The notes beneath the pieces were generated by a model, which worked only from the letters and a program-made list of their open reading frames with translations, made no database searches and was not told the DNA's origin. A DNA stretch of 14,216 nucleotides, from assembly GCA_025362115.1 (NCBI GenBank), contig JANYIK010000152.1, positions 1 through 14,216 on the forward strand, written 5' to 3'. The first letter of the stretch is position 1. Every line of letters starts with the position of its first letter. A program made the position numbers and the translations under genes. Positions 6,753 to 13,719 of the stretch are shown in pieces. Origin of the DNA: Methylophilaceae bacterium. GTDB taxonomy: Bacteria; Pseudomonadota; Gammaproteobacteria; Burkholderiales; Methylophilaceae.

Positions 6753-8348
6753 TTAGCTATCTAACTGGCTCGCCAAGTAGTCTTCGTAATTTCCGCTGTA
6801 ATCTATCACCGTATTTTCACGAATTTCCAGTACCCGTGTGGCAAGCGAGGCGACGAACTCGCGGTCGTGGCTGACGAATATCAGCGTGCCCTTGTATTTT
6901 TCCAGAGCAGTATTCAGTGATTCTATGGATTCCATGTCCATGTGGTTGGTGGGTTCGTCCATCAGCAATACATTGGTTTTTGCCAGCATCAACTTACCGA
7001 ACAACATTCGGCCTTTTTCGCCACCCGATAGTACCCGTACCGGTTTTTTGATGTCATCTCCAGAGAATAGCAAACGCCCCAACATGCTGCGTAGCACTTG
7101 GTCATCGTCGGTGGCGCGTGTCCATTGCTGCATCCATTCGGCCAAGGTGTTGTCGGCTTCAAAATCCGCCGCGTGATCTTGGGCGAAATAACCGATAGTG
7201 GCTTTTTCTGCCCATTTCACTTGGCCGTGGTCGGCTTTTAAATCGTTTGCCAGACAGCGCAACAGCGTGGTTTTACCAATGCCATTCTCACCGATGATGG
7301 CGATGCGCTCGCCGGCTTCGATGCGTAAATCCAGGCTGGAAAATAGTTTGCGATCGTAGCCTTTGGTGAGTTTGGTCACCTCGACTGCCTGTCTGTGCAG
7401 CTTTTCGCGCTCGTCATACTCAAAGCGGATGAAAGGATATTGGCGGCTGGAAGGCTTGATATCCTCGACCTTGATTTTTTCTATCTGCTTGGCACGCGAG
7501 GTGGCCTGGCGTGCTTTGGAGGCGTTAGCAGAGAAGCGGCGCACGAACTCCTGCAAGTCGGAAATCTGCTGCTTGGCTTTGGCGTTGTCGCGCGATTGCT
7601 GGCTACGGGCGAGGGTGGAAGCCTCCATATAGTCGTCGTAATTACCGGGATACACGGTGAGTTTGCCGTAGTCCATGTCCGCCATGTGCGTACACACTTG
7701 GTTCAAAAAATGGCGGTCGTGGGAAATAATCACCATCGTACAGTCACGGTTGTTGAGGATGTCCTCCAACCAGCGGATAGTATTGATGTCAAGGTTATTG
7801 GTGGGCTCGTCCAGCAGCAGGATGTCAGGATTGGCGAACAGCGCCTGCACCAGCAATACGCGCAACTTCCAGCCCGGGGCGATGGCGCTCATCGGGCCAT
7901 CATGCTGCTCGATTGGGATGCCCACGCCATGCAACAATTCACCAGCACGCGCTTCTGCGGTATAGCCATCGTATTCGGCAAAGTGCGCCTCCAGGTCAGC
8001 GGCTTTCATGTAGTCGTCTTCGCTGGCTTCCAGATTGGCGTAAATGGCATCACGCTCTTGCATGGCGCTCCACATCTGCTCGTGTCCCATCATCACCACA
8101 TCCAGCACACGCATGTCTTCATAAGCAAACTGGTCTTGCTTGAGCCATGCCATGCGCTCGTGGTTATCCATGGAGACGTTGCCGGAGGAGGGTTCCTGCA
8201 CTCCGGCCAGTATCTTCATGAACGTGGTTTTACCACAGCCGTTGGCACCAATCAGACCATAACGATTGCCGTCGCCAAACTTGACCGAGACGTTTTCAAA
8301 CAAAGGTTTAACACCAAACTGAATGGTGAGATTACTGGTGATGAGCAA
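6753..8348 (-). CDS. ybiT: ABC-F family ATPase, YbiT type
   Basis: Soluble tandem-ATPase protein of the ABC-F family, which binds the ribosomal E site and relieves stalled or non-productive states; it has no membrane domain. Its 531 residues match E. coli YbiT (530) end to end. ABC1: Walker A GANGCGKT (34-41), Walker B LLLDEPTNNLD (177-187, catalytic E181). As in YbiT, APGWKLRVLL replaces a canonical LSGGQ. An interdomain linker (about 240-310) is rich in charged residues. ABC2: Walker A GENGIGKT (353-360), signature LSGGEKGR (440-447), Walker B LLMDEPTNHMD (E465). The start is a TTG at 8348: MLITSNLTIQFG matches the family N terminus and AAGGA lies 7 bases upstream. It follows gre by 33 bases and probably shares its transcript. 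Confidence 0.95.
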   Translation of the reverse strand: MLITSNLTIQFGVKPLFENVSVKFGDGNRYGLIGANGCGKTTFMKILAGVQEPSSGNVSMDNHERMAWLKQDQFAYEDMRVLDVVMMGHEQMWSAMQERDAIYANLEASEDDYMKAADLEAHFAEYDGYTAEARAGELLHGVGIPIEQHDGPMSAIAPGWKLRVLLVQALFANPDILLLDEPTNNLDINTIRWLEDILNNRDCTMVIISHDRHFLNQVCTHMADMDYGKLTVYPGNYDDYMEASTLARSQQSRDNAKAKQQISDLQEFVRRFSANASKARQATSRAKQIEKIKVEDIKPSSRQYPFIRFEYDEREKLHRQAVEVTKLTKGYDRKLFSSLDLRIEAGERIAIIGENGIGKTTLLRCLANDLKADHGQVKWAEKATIGYFAQDHAADFEADNTLAEWMQQWTRATDDDQVLRSMLGRLLFSGDDIKKPVRVLSGGEKGRMLFGKLMLAKTNVLLMDEPTNHMDMESIESLNTALEKYKGTLIFVSHDREFVASLATRVLEIRENTVIDYSGNYEDYLASQLDS

Positions 8349-8381
8349 AGCGAATTCCTTAAAAGTAGGGGGTGTAAAGTA

Positions 8382-8882
8382 TTAGAGGTAGTAGATGGCG
8401 GTAATCATTAGTTCAGCGTTGCCCGCAGGGCGTTTCCAGTTGACGGTTTCATTGACCTTATGTCCGATGAGGGCTTTGGACAGGGGCGATGCCCAGCTCA
8501 CTTTGTGTTGGACGATGTCGGCTTCATCCTCGCCAACGATGTTGAATTGCAGCAATTGGCCATCCTCGTCTTCCACGCTCACGATTGCGCCGAAGCGGAT
8601 TTCATCCTGTGGGTGGGTGCTGGTATCAACTAGGATAGCGCTTTCCAGTCGCGCTGAGTAATAGCGTAAATCACGCTCGACTTCCGCTTTTCTTTGTGTG
8701 GCAAACGCATCGTCTTTCTGATTTGCCAGGTTGTTACGCAAAGCTTCAAGTCGTTGCGCCTCCTCCTGTAAATGCTTGAATCCATCCGCTGTGACGTAAT
8801 TCGGCTGCGCGCTGACAGGACGCTCCACCAGCTCATCACCAGCCTCGGCAAACTTGTCTTCATTGAGAAATGCGCGACTCAT
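8382..8882 (-). CDS. Divergent GreA/GreB-family transcription elongation factor paralogue
   Basis: A 166-residue protein with Gre architecture: an extra N-terminal segment (1-30, MSRAFLNED...ERPVSAQPNYVT), a coiled-coil hairpin (about 34-85) and a C-terminal FKBP-like GreA_GreB domain (about 90-166, FGAIVSVEDEDG, VGEDEAD, SPLSKALIGHK). Gre factors insert the coiled coil into the RNA polymerase secondary channel and stimulate cleavage of backtracked RNA. The usual tip motif around SENA(E/D)Y is absent; the turn has D57-D58 in QKDDAF. This protein may therefore modulate polymerase without efficient cleavage. It belongs to a betaproteobacterial subfamily separate from housekeeping GreA and GreB. 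Its ATG (8882-8880) overlaps the vapC TGA as ATGA, so translation is probably coupled. Confidence 0.85.
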   Translation of the reverse strand: MSRAFLNEDKFAEAGDELVERPVSAQPNYVTADGFKHLQEEAQRLEALRNNLANQKDDAFATQRKAEVERDLRYYSARLESAILVDTSTHPQDEIRFGAIVSVEDEDGQLLQFNIVGEDEADIVQHKVSWASPLSKALIGHKVNETVNWKRPAGNAELMITAIYYL

Positions 8883-9274
8883 AACCAATTCTCTACAGTC
8901 AAACCGGGAATGCGTGAAAATTCCCTTATATTATTCGTTACCAGAACCAAATTGCGTGCCATGGCTTGTCCGGCAATCAGCACGTCATATGGGCCGATAG
9001 GCGCACCCTCGTTCGCCAGCAGGGCGCGCACTTCTCCTGCTTTGCGTGAATCTTCTTTATCAAACTCCATTACTTCGAATTGCAAGCGATCTACCAAATC
9101 GACATTCTGCGCTTGGCGGGCACTTTTGAATGCGCCGTAATATAACTCGTGACTGACCACAGAAGAAATGCAAATTTCACGCGGTTGGTGCTCACGCAGG
9201 CGTTTTGCCAAGGGCGAGTCGGGTGTATTCAGCACCGCAATGACTGCGTTGGTGTCGAGCAAGTAACGCGTCAT
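8879..9274 (-). CDS. vapC: VapC-type PIN-domain RNase toxin
   Basis: Predicted Mg2+-dependent endoribonuclease toxin, 131 residues. VapCs of this type typically cleave tRNA (initiator tRNA in the enteric MvpT/VapC) or the sarcin-ricin loop. The PIN active-site acids are visible: D7 in LLDTNAVI, E43 in SSVVSHELYYG, D97 in IGPYDVLIAG. The C-terminal VTNNIREF has Asn in place of the fourth Asp, as in enteric VapC. The length is normal and the frame intact, so it is probably functional. The start ATG overlaps the vapB stop (ATGA), and its own stop overlaps the gre start (ATGA). The target cannot be read from the sequence. Confidence 0.93.
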   Translation of the reverse strand: MTRYLLDTNAVIAVLNTPDSPLAKRLREHQPREICISSVVSHELYYGAFKSARQAQNVDLVDRLQFEVMEFDKEDSRKAGEVRALLANEGAPIGPYDVLIAGQAMARNLVLVTNNIREFSRIPGLTVENWL

Positions 9275-9516
9275 TTAAACAGCGTACCAAGTGCTGGGCG
9301 CTGTTGCGGAGTTGCTGGCTCGGTTGCAGCTTGTGCAAAGTCATCATCCAGATGGTCTGGTAAAGCATCCAGCCAATTCCAGTTTTCGCTCGATGGTTCA
9401 AGGATAACGGCGCTGCCATGTTTGCGGATGCGCACCTCATCCGTATCAAAACGGAAATCCTTGGGTAGGCGTACCGCCTGCGAACGACCAGACCAGAATA
9501 CTTTTGCGTTATCCAT
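9271..9516 (-). CDS. vapB: VapB-type antitoxin (AbrB/MazE-like fold)
   Basis: An 81-residue antitoxin. The N-terminal half, KVFWSGRSQAVRLPKDFRF then DEVRIRKHGSAVIL, is the swapped-hairpin DNA-binding domain of VapB/AbrB proteins. The acidic, proline-containing C terminus (about 45-81) is the expected VapC-binding tail. The start at ATG 9516 is chosen because MDNAKVFWSGRSQAV matches the family; an in-frame TTG at 9543 would add nine residues and lies inside the probable promoter/operator. The RBS is weak. It overlaps vapC by four bases, and the VapBC complex probably represses its own promoter. Confidence 0.92.
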   Translation of the reverse strand: MDNAKVFWSGRSQAVRLPKDFRFDTDEVRIRKHGSAVILEPSSENWNWLDALPDHLDDDFAQAATEPATPQQRPALGTLFK

Positions 9517-9533
9517 TTCAGGAACCAATGAAA

Positions 9534-9554
9534 GATATAGCAAAAGTATATATC
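9534..9554 (-). promoter_or_regulatory. Candidate vapBC operator/promoter region
   Basis: An inverted repeat GATATA (9534-9539), 9-base spacer, TATATC (9549-9554) lies 18 bases upstream of the vapB ATG. On the minus strand the same stretch contains TATACT, a plausible -10 (5 of 6). No convincing -35 was found at the normal distance. VapBC complexes commonly bind such palindromes over their own promoter; the assignment is inferred from position and symmetry. Confidence 0.4.
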
Positions 9555-9670
9555 ATATTCTGCTGTGAAGAGAAGAAGTTTTTAGTGGTTGATCTGTAGC
9601 AGCCTCTTGACTTGGGTAGTTAAGTCTTGCATCAGGTTGTCTAGATAAGTTGGTTGTAGTTGAATCGTTC

Positions 9671-9686
9671 GCCTTTTCTCAAAGGC
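9671..9686 (-). terminator. Hairpin directly after guaA stop, possible weak terminator
   Basis: On the minus strand GCCTTT-gaga-AAAGGC, a perfect 6-bp stem with a 4-base loop, starts at the base next to the guaA stop codon. No T-run follows, so it may stabilise the 3' end rather than terminate. The other 143 bases between guaA and vapB show only the vapBC upstream region. Confidence 0.35.
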
Positions 9687-11297
9687 TTATTCCCATTCGA
9701 TGGTCGCTGGGGGCTTGCCGGAAATGTCGTAGACCACGCGGTTAATGCCGCGTACTTCGTTGATGATGCGGTTGGAGACTTTGCCTAGTAATGAATACGG
9801 CAATTCCGCCCAATGCGCGGTCATAAAGTCGCTGGTGACCACGGCGCGTAATGCCACCACGTAGTCATAGGTGCGGCCATCGCCCATCACGCCTACGGAT
9901 TTTACTGGCAGGAAGACAGCGAAGGCCTGGCTGGTGAGGTCGTACCAGGTTTTTCCCTCACCCTGCCCTCTCCCGCTTGCGGGAGAGGGTTCGTAGGAGG
10001 TGTTGCGAAGCTCTTCGATGAAAATCGCATCGGCACGGCGTAGTAAATCCGCATATTCTTGCTTTACCTCACCTAAAATCCGCACGCCCAAACCGGGACC
10101 GGGGAAAGGATGGCGATACACCATATCGTGTGGTAACCCAAGCGCTACGCCGAGTTCGCGCACTTCGTCCTTGAATAAATCGCGCAACGGTTCCAGCAGT
10201 TTCAAGCCTAGGGTTTCTGGCAAGCCACCGACGTTATGGTGGCTCTTGATGGTGACAGCTTTTTTGGATTTTGCACCGCCTGATTCGATGACATCGGGGT
10301 AGATGGTGCCTTGCGCCAGCCATTTGGCATTCGCCAGTTTCTTGGCTTCGGCCTGGAACACTTCGACAAACTCGCGGCCTATGATTTTGCGTTTGGCTTC
10401 GGGATCAGTCACACCTGCCAGATGTCCCATAAACTGTGCTGCGGCATCAACACGGATGACTTTCGCATGTAATTTACCTACAAACATGCCCATCACCATG
10501 TCGCCTTCATTGAGGCGCAGCAGGCCGTGGTCAACGAACACGCAAGTAAGCTGGTCGCCGATAGCGCGATGAATCAGTGCCGCGGCAACGCTGGAATCCA
10601 CACCGCCGGACAAGCCTAAAATCACTTCTTCATTGCCTACTTGCGCTTTGATTCTGGCAACCGCTTCGGTGATGTAGTCACCCATAATCCAGTCCGGTTT
10701 TGCGCCGCAAATATCCAGCACGAAGCGGTTCAACATGGCTTGACCTTGGCGCGTGTGAGTGACTTCCGGGTGGAATTGCACGGCGTAAAATTTGCGGACT
10801 TCGTCTGCCATGCCCGCGATCGGCGTGGTGTCGTTGCTGGCGATGACTTTGAAGCCAGCGGGCAATTCGGTGACTTTATCGCCGTGACTCATCCATACTT
10901 CCAGCAAGCCGTGGCCTTGTTCATTGCTGCGGTCTTCTAACCCGTTAAACAGCGCTGAATGCCCACGGGCGCGCACTTCGGCAAAACCAAACTCACGCTT
11001 CAAGCCCGCTTCTACCTTGCCGCCCAGTTGCTGCGCCATGGTTTGCATGCCGTAGCAAATGCCTAATACCGGAATGCCCAACTCAAACACCGTATCCGGT
11101 GCTTTGTCGGTTTCGGCCTCATACACGCTGGCATGGCTGCCGGAGAGAATAATGCCGTCAGCGCCAAATTTGCGGACGAACTCATCAGACACATCACAAG
11201 GATGAATCTCGCAGTAGACATGCGCCTCGCGCACACGTCTGGCAATGAGCTGGGTGACTTGAGAGCCGAAGTCGAGGATGAGGATTTTTGAGTGCAT
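9687..11297 (-). CDS. guaA: GMP synthase (glutamine-hydrolysing), with in-frame REP-like insertion
   Basis: Converts XMP to GMP with ATP and glutamine, the last step of guanine nucleotide synthesis, and follows guaB in the operon. From ATG 11297 (MHSKILILDFGSQ) it has 536 residues; E. coli GuaA has 525. The class I glutamine amidotransferase domain (1-about 195) has C81 in GICYGMQ and H176/E178 in FHPEV. The ATP pyrophosphatase domain has the PP-loop SGGVDSS (230-236), and the dimerisation domain ends PPATIEWE. The frame also reaches a GTG at 11351, but those 18 residues lie before the conserved N terminus. RBS before 11297 is poor. Residues 432-451 replace a short loop between EELR and YDLTSQAF; the core PSPASGRGQGEG (437-448) is the translation of a REP-like palindrome. 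The reading frame is preserved and both flanks are well conserved, so the enzyme is probably active. Confidence 0.96.
   Translation of the reverse strand: MHSKILILDFGSQVTQLIARRVREAHVYCEIHPCDVSDEFVRKFGADGIILSGSHASVYEAETDKAPDTVFELGIPVLGICYGMQTMAQQLGGKVEAGLKREFGFAEVRARGHSALFNGLEDRSNEQGHGLLEVWMSHGDKVTELPAGFKVIASNDTTPIAGMADEVRKFYAVQFHPEVTHTRQGQAMLNRFVLDICGAKPDWIMGDYITEAVARIKAQVGNEEVILGLSGGVDSSVAAALIHRAIGDQLTCVFVDHGLLRLNEGDMVMGMFVGKLHAKVIRVDAAAQFMGHLAGVTDPEAKRKIIGREFVEVFQAEAKKLANAKWLAQGTIYPDVIESGGAKSKKAVTIKSHHNVGGLPETLGLKLLEPLRDLFKDEVRELGVALGLPHDMVYRHPFPGPGLGVRILGEVKQEYADLLRRADAIFIEELRNTSYEPSPASGRGQGEGKTWYDLTSQAFAVFLPVKSVGVMGDGRTYDYVVALRAVVTSDFMTAHWAELPYSLLGKVSNRIINEVRGINRVVYDISGKPPATIEWE
9955..9993. 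repeat. REP-like palindrome inside the guaA coding sequence
   Basis: The core at 9966-9989 is a perfect 11-base inverted repeat, CCCTCTCCCGC-tt-GCGGGAGAGGG, preceded by CCCTCACCCTG. This style of palindrome recurs between genes in many proteobacteria; here it lies wholly within guaA and is read through in frame as residues about 436-448. Compared with E. coli GuaA the loop is about 16 residues longer. Only one copy is present in the window. Confidence 0.75.
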
Positions 11298-11381
11298 TTG
11301 GAGTGAAGGGGGAATGGGGAAGGGAGAGGGGGCAATTCGCTGTGCCTTCACCCTTCACCTTTCACCCTTCCCTTTCTTCAT
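11298..11381. repeat. guaB-guaA spacer with purine/pyrimidine imperfect inverted repeat
   Basis: Read on the minus strand, this 84-base spacer has a purine-rich half with three closely spaced GGTGAA units (AGGGTGAAAGGTGAAGGGTG) and then a pyrimidine-rich half (CCCCTCTCCCTTCCCC and CCCCCTTCAC). The halves are roughly complementary and could form a long imperfect hairpin just before the guaA ATG. No promoter-like hexamers were found, so guaA is likely transcribed from the guaB promoter. The hairpin might modulate guaA translation; that is speculation. Confidence 0.5.
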
Positions 11382-12842
11382 TTATTCAATATGATAATTC
11401 GGTGCTTCCTTGGTGATCTGCACGTCGTGCACATGCGATTCACGCATGCCCGCCGAGGTAATCTGAACAAACTCCGCTTTATTACGCATCTGCTCAACGG
11501 TACTTGCTCCCACATAGCCCATGGAGGCACGCAAGCCCCCCATGAGTTGGTGTATCACTGCCAGAACGCTCCCTTTGTAGGGCACGCGGCCTTCGATGCC
11601 TTCTGGCACCAGCTTGTCGGCATTATCTTCGTCATCTTGGAAATATCGGTCGCTGGAGCCCTTTTGCATCGCGCCTACCGAGCCCATGCCACGATAGGAT
11701 TTGTAGGAACGGCCTTGGAATAGTTCGATCTCGCCGGGGGCTTCCTCGGTGCCGGCGAACAAGCCGCCCAGCATCACGCAATGAGCACCGGCAGCGATAG
11801 CTTTAGCGATGTCGCCGGAGTAGCGAATGCCGCCATCGGCGATGAAAGGAACGCCGCTTTTGCGTAGAGCTTCTTCCACATTGCTCAGCGCAGAAATCTG
11901 CGGTACACCCACACCGGCGACGATGCGGGTAGTGCAGATAGAGCCGGGACCTATACCCACTTTCACCCCGTCTGCACCGTGATCTACCAGTGCCTTGGCG
12001 GCGGTGGCAGTGGCGATGTTGCCACCTATCACCTGTAGTTGCGGGAAGTTCTTTTTCACCCATTGCACGCGGGAAAGTACACCTTGCGAATGGCCATGGG
12101 CGGTATCTACCACCACTACGTCGGCGCCGGCTTCAGCCAGTGCGGCGACGCGTTCTTCAGTACCTTCACCCACGCCCACCGCCGCGCCTACGCGCAAACG
12201 GCCTTTTTCGTCCTTGCAGGCGAGCGGATGGTCGGAGGATTTTTGTATGTCTTTAACGGTGATGAGACCTTTTAACTCGAATTCGCCATTGATGACCAGT
12301 ACCCGCTCCAGACGGTGCTTGTGCAGCAATTGTGTCGCTTTCTCGATGCTGGTGCCTTCACGCACAGTGATGAGTCTATCCTTTGGGGTCATGATGTTGC
12401 TGATAGGTTGATCCAGATTGGTTTCAAAGCGCAGATCGCGATTAGTGACGATACCTACCACGCGCTTGCCGTCTACCACCGGTAGGCCGGAAATCTTGTG
12501 TTGGCGGGTGAGCGCCATCACTTCGCGCACCGTCATGCTGGGCGGGATGGTGATGGGGTCGTTGACGACGCCCGATTCAAAACGCTTGACCCTTGCCACA
12601 TGCGCCGCTTGCTGCACGGCGGTCATGTTCTTGTGGATGATGCCGATGCCACCCTCTTGCGCCAGTGCAATCGCCAAAGGCGCTTCAGTGACGGTATCCA
12701 TCGCGGCGGAAATCAGTGGAATGTTGAGCGAAATGGTGCGAGTTAAACGAGTGGCGAGGCTCACATCACGCGGGAGAATGTCGGAATGTGCGGGAACCAG
12801 CAGCACATCGTCAAAGGTGAGTGCTTTTTCTAGCAGACGCAT
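11382..12842 (-). CDS. guaB: Inosine-5'-monophosphate dehydrogenase (IMPDH)
   Basis: NAD-dependent oxidation of IMP to XMP, the committed step toward GMP; the product feeds GuaA encoded next. The 486 residues match the bacterial norm. The TIM barrel begins LTFDDVLLVPAHS; two CBS domains are inserted (about 94-205, PPSMTVREVM and ISNIMTPKDRLITV). The catalytic loop GPGSICTTRIVAG holds C303, and the mobile flap region includes GSVGAMQKGSSDRY. The C terminus (YHIE) is intact. The start ATG at 12842 has an AAGGA RBS about 8 bases upstream, and a near-consensus promoter precedes it. The rnfH stop lies 70 bases upstream on the same strand, so guaB is probably expressed mainly from its own promoter, with guaA cotranscribed. 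Confidence 0.98.
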   Translation of the reverse strand: MRLLEKALTFDDVLLVPAHSDILPRDVSLATRLTRTISLNIPLISAAMDTVTEAPLAIALAQEGGIGIIHKNMTAVQQAAHVARVKRFESGVVNDPITIPPSMTVREVMALTRQHKISGLPVVDGKRVVGIVTNRDLRFETNLDQPISNIMTPKDRLITVREGTSIEKATQLLHKHRLERVLVINGEFELKGLITVKDIQKSSDHPLACKDEKGRLRVGAAVGVGEGTEERVAALAEAGADVVVVDTAHGHSQGVLSRVQWVKKNFPQLQVIGGNIATATAAKALVDHGADGVKVGIGPGSICTTRIVAGVGVPQISALSNVEEALRKSGVPFIADGGIRYSGDIAKAIAAGAHCVMLGGLFAGTEEAPGEIELFQGRSYKSYRGMGSVGAMQKGSSDRYFQDDEDNADKLVPEGIEGRVPYKGSVLAVIHQLMGGLRASMGYVGASTVEQMRNKAEFVQITSAGMRESHVHDVQITKEAPNYHIE

Positions 12843-12868
12843 AAGAAAATCCTTCGTGACAAAACGAG

Positions 12869-12897
12869 ATTATACAGACTGCGGGGTGACTGGTAAA
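12869..12897 (-). promoter_or_regulatory. guaB(A) promoter
   Basis: On the minus strand TTTACC (12892-12897, 4 of 6 to TTGACA), a 17-base spacer and a perfect TATAAT (12869-12874). The predicted start is about 20 bases upstream of the guaB ATG. The GC content just after the -10 (CTCG) is modest. It lies in the only clean gap between rnfH and guaB. Confidence 0.65.
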
Positions 12898-12912
12898 TTA
12901 CAGAAAGTTAAT

Positions 12913-13233
12913 TTAAGCCACTTCGACGTCGCCACCGCCTTTTTTCATCACCTTGCCCTCGGCTGCGCGCTGACGTCGAACCTCCTTGGGGTCGGCGATC
13001 AATGGACGGTAGATTTCCACGCGGTCCTTGTTACGTAGTACGGTATCCATTTTGATATGTTTGCCGAAGATGCCGATCTTGCTGGTGGTGAGATCAATAT
13101 CGGGAAATTTCTTCAAGATACCAGAAGCCTGAATGGCGCCCTCGGCAGTGGTGTTCTCGGCGACTTCCAGCGCCAGCAATACTTGCTCGGCGGGCAGGGC
13201 GTAGGCGACTTCAATATGTATCATAGCTTCCAT
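12913..13233 (-). CDS. rnfH: RnfH family protein (UPF0125), ubiquitin-like fold
   Basis: A small cytosolic beta-grasp protein of the RnfH family, 106 residues, molecular function unresolved. Family signatures are IEVAYALPAEQ, EGAIQASGILKKFPDIDL, KIGIFGK and RVEIYRPLIADPKEVRRQRAAEG. The name comes from association with rnf electron-transport loci in other bacteria; no rnf genes are present here. The C terminus is a basic, glycine-containing tail. Two ATGs three codons apart are possible (13233 and 13224); the first aligns with the E. coli start and is used. It overlaps the 3' end of ratA by 23 bases (11 if 13224 is used), consistent with coupled translation in the conserved ratA-rnfH pair. Confidence 0.9.
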   Translation of the reverse strand: MEAMIHIEVAYALPAEQVLLALEVAENTTAEGAIQASGILKKFPDIDLTTSKIGIFGKHIKMDTVLRNKDRVEIYRPLIADPKEVRRQRAAEGKVMKKGGGDVEVA

Positions 13234-13657
13234 AGGTCTTCTCAGCCCGCGTCACAAAGCCGTCTACAAAGGTATTGGCGATATGGCTGAATACGGGCGC
13301 GATAATTTTTTCTAAGGTACTACTGGCGAACTCGTAGTTTAACCTGAACTCTACTTTGCAGGCAGTCTCCGATAGCGCAACGAACTGCCAATGCCCATGT
13401 AAAGATTGGAAAGGTCCGTCCACCAAGGCAATATCCATGCGGGTATAGGGCTGTTTGCTGTTTTCGGTAGTGAAATTCTGCTTTAAGCCGTGGTAGTTGA
13501 TGTGCAGCGTGGCCGAGGTGCTGGATTCGCTGCGATGTTGCAGATCCACCCCGCCGCACCAGGGCAGGAATTCAGGGTAGCGCTCAACCGCATCTACCAA
13601 ACCAAACATTTGTTCGGCGGAATAGGGGACGAGCACGGTTTTTTCGACTTGCGCCAT
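13211..13657 (-). CDS. ratA: RatA-like START/COQ10-family protein
   Basis: A 148-residue single-domain protein of the polyketide cyclase/START (SRPBCC) superfamily, in the branch including E. coli RatA (PasT) and yeast Coq10. Recognisable elements are the N terminus VEKTVLVPYSAEQMFGLVDAVERYPEFLPWCGG, the central beta-strands and the long C-terminal helix STLEKIIAPVFSHIANTFVDGFVTRA. RatA was reported to hinder 70S ribosome assembly as a toxin, while COQ10 relatives bind ubiquinone; sequence alone does not decide between these. It sits upstream of rnfH and divergent from smpB, the widespread proteobacterial arrangement. The start ATG at 13657 gives a full-length product. Confidence 0.9.
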   Translation of the reverse strand: MAQVEKTVLVPYSAEQMFGLVDAVERYPEFLPWCGGVDLQHRSESSTSATLHINYHGLKQNFTTENSKQPYTRMDIALVDGPFQSLHGHWQFVALSETACKVEFRLNYEFASSTLEKIIAPVFSHIANTFVDGFVTRAEKTYGSYDTY

Positions 13658-13676
13658 GTGTGTGGACTGGATGCTG

Positions 13677-13696
13677 TAAAATTAGGGCTAATTTTA
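13677..13696. promoter_or_regulatory. 20-base palindrome between ratA and smpB
   Basis: TAAAATTAG-gg-CTAATTTTA is a perfect 9-base-arm palindrome, 20 bases upstream of the ratA start in the divergent intergenic region. The arms contain TAAAAT on both strands, which could serve as -10 elements in either direction, but no -35 at suitable spacing was found. It may be a regulator site or a bidirectional promoter core. Confidence 0.4.
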
Positions 13697-13719
13697 AGCC
13701 AAACACACAAAGTTTCCCG

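Noticed and set aside
7395..8411. 338-codon open frame on the plus strand
   Set aside because: It lies entirely opposite ybiT and the end of gre, whose minus-strand proteins are strongly conserved; it has no recognisable domain and is a frame shadow.
11298..11351. GTG start extending GuaA by 18 residues (MKAQRIAPSPF...)
   Set aside because: GuaA proteins begin at MHxKILILDFGSQ; the extension is the translation of a repetitive spacer. A GGTG-type RBS before it keeps it possible but unlikely.
12418..13038. 206-codon open frame on the plus strand
   Set aside because: Antisense to guaB and part of rnfH, runs across the guaB promoter, with low-complexity Ser/Arg-rich sequence typical of a shadow frame.
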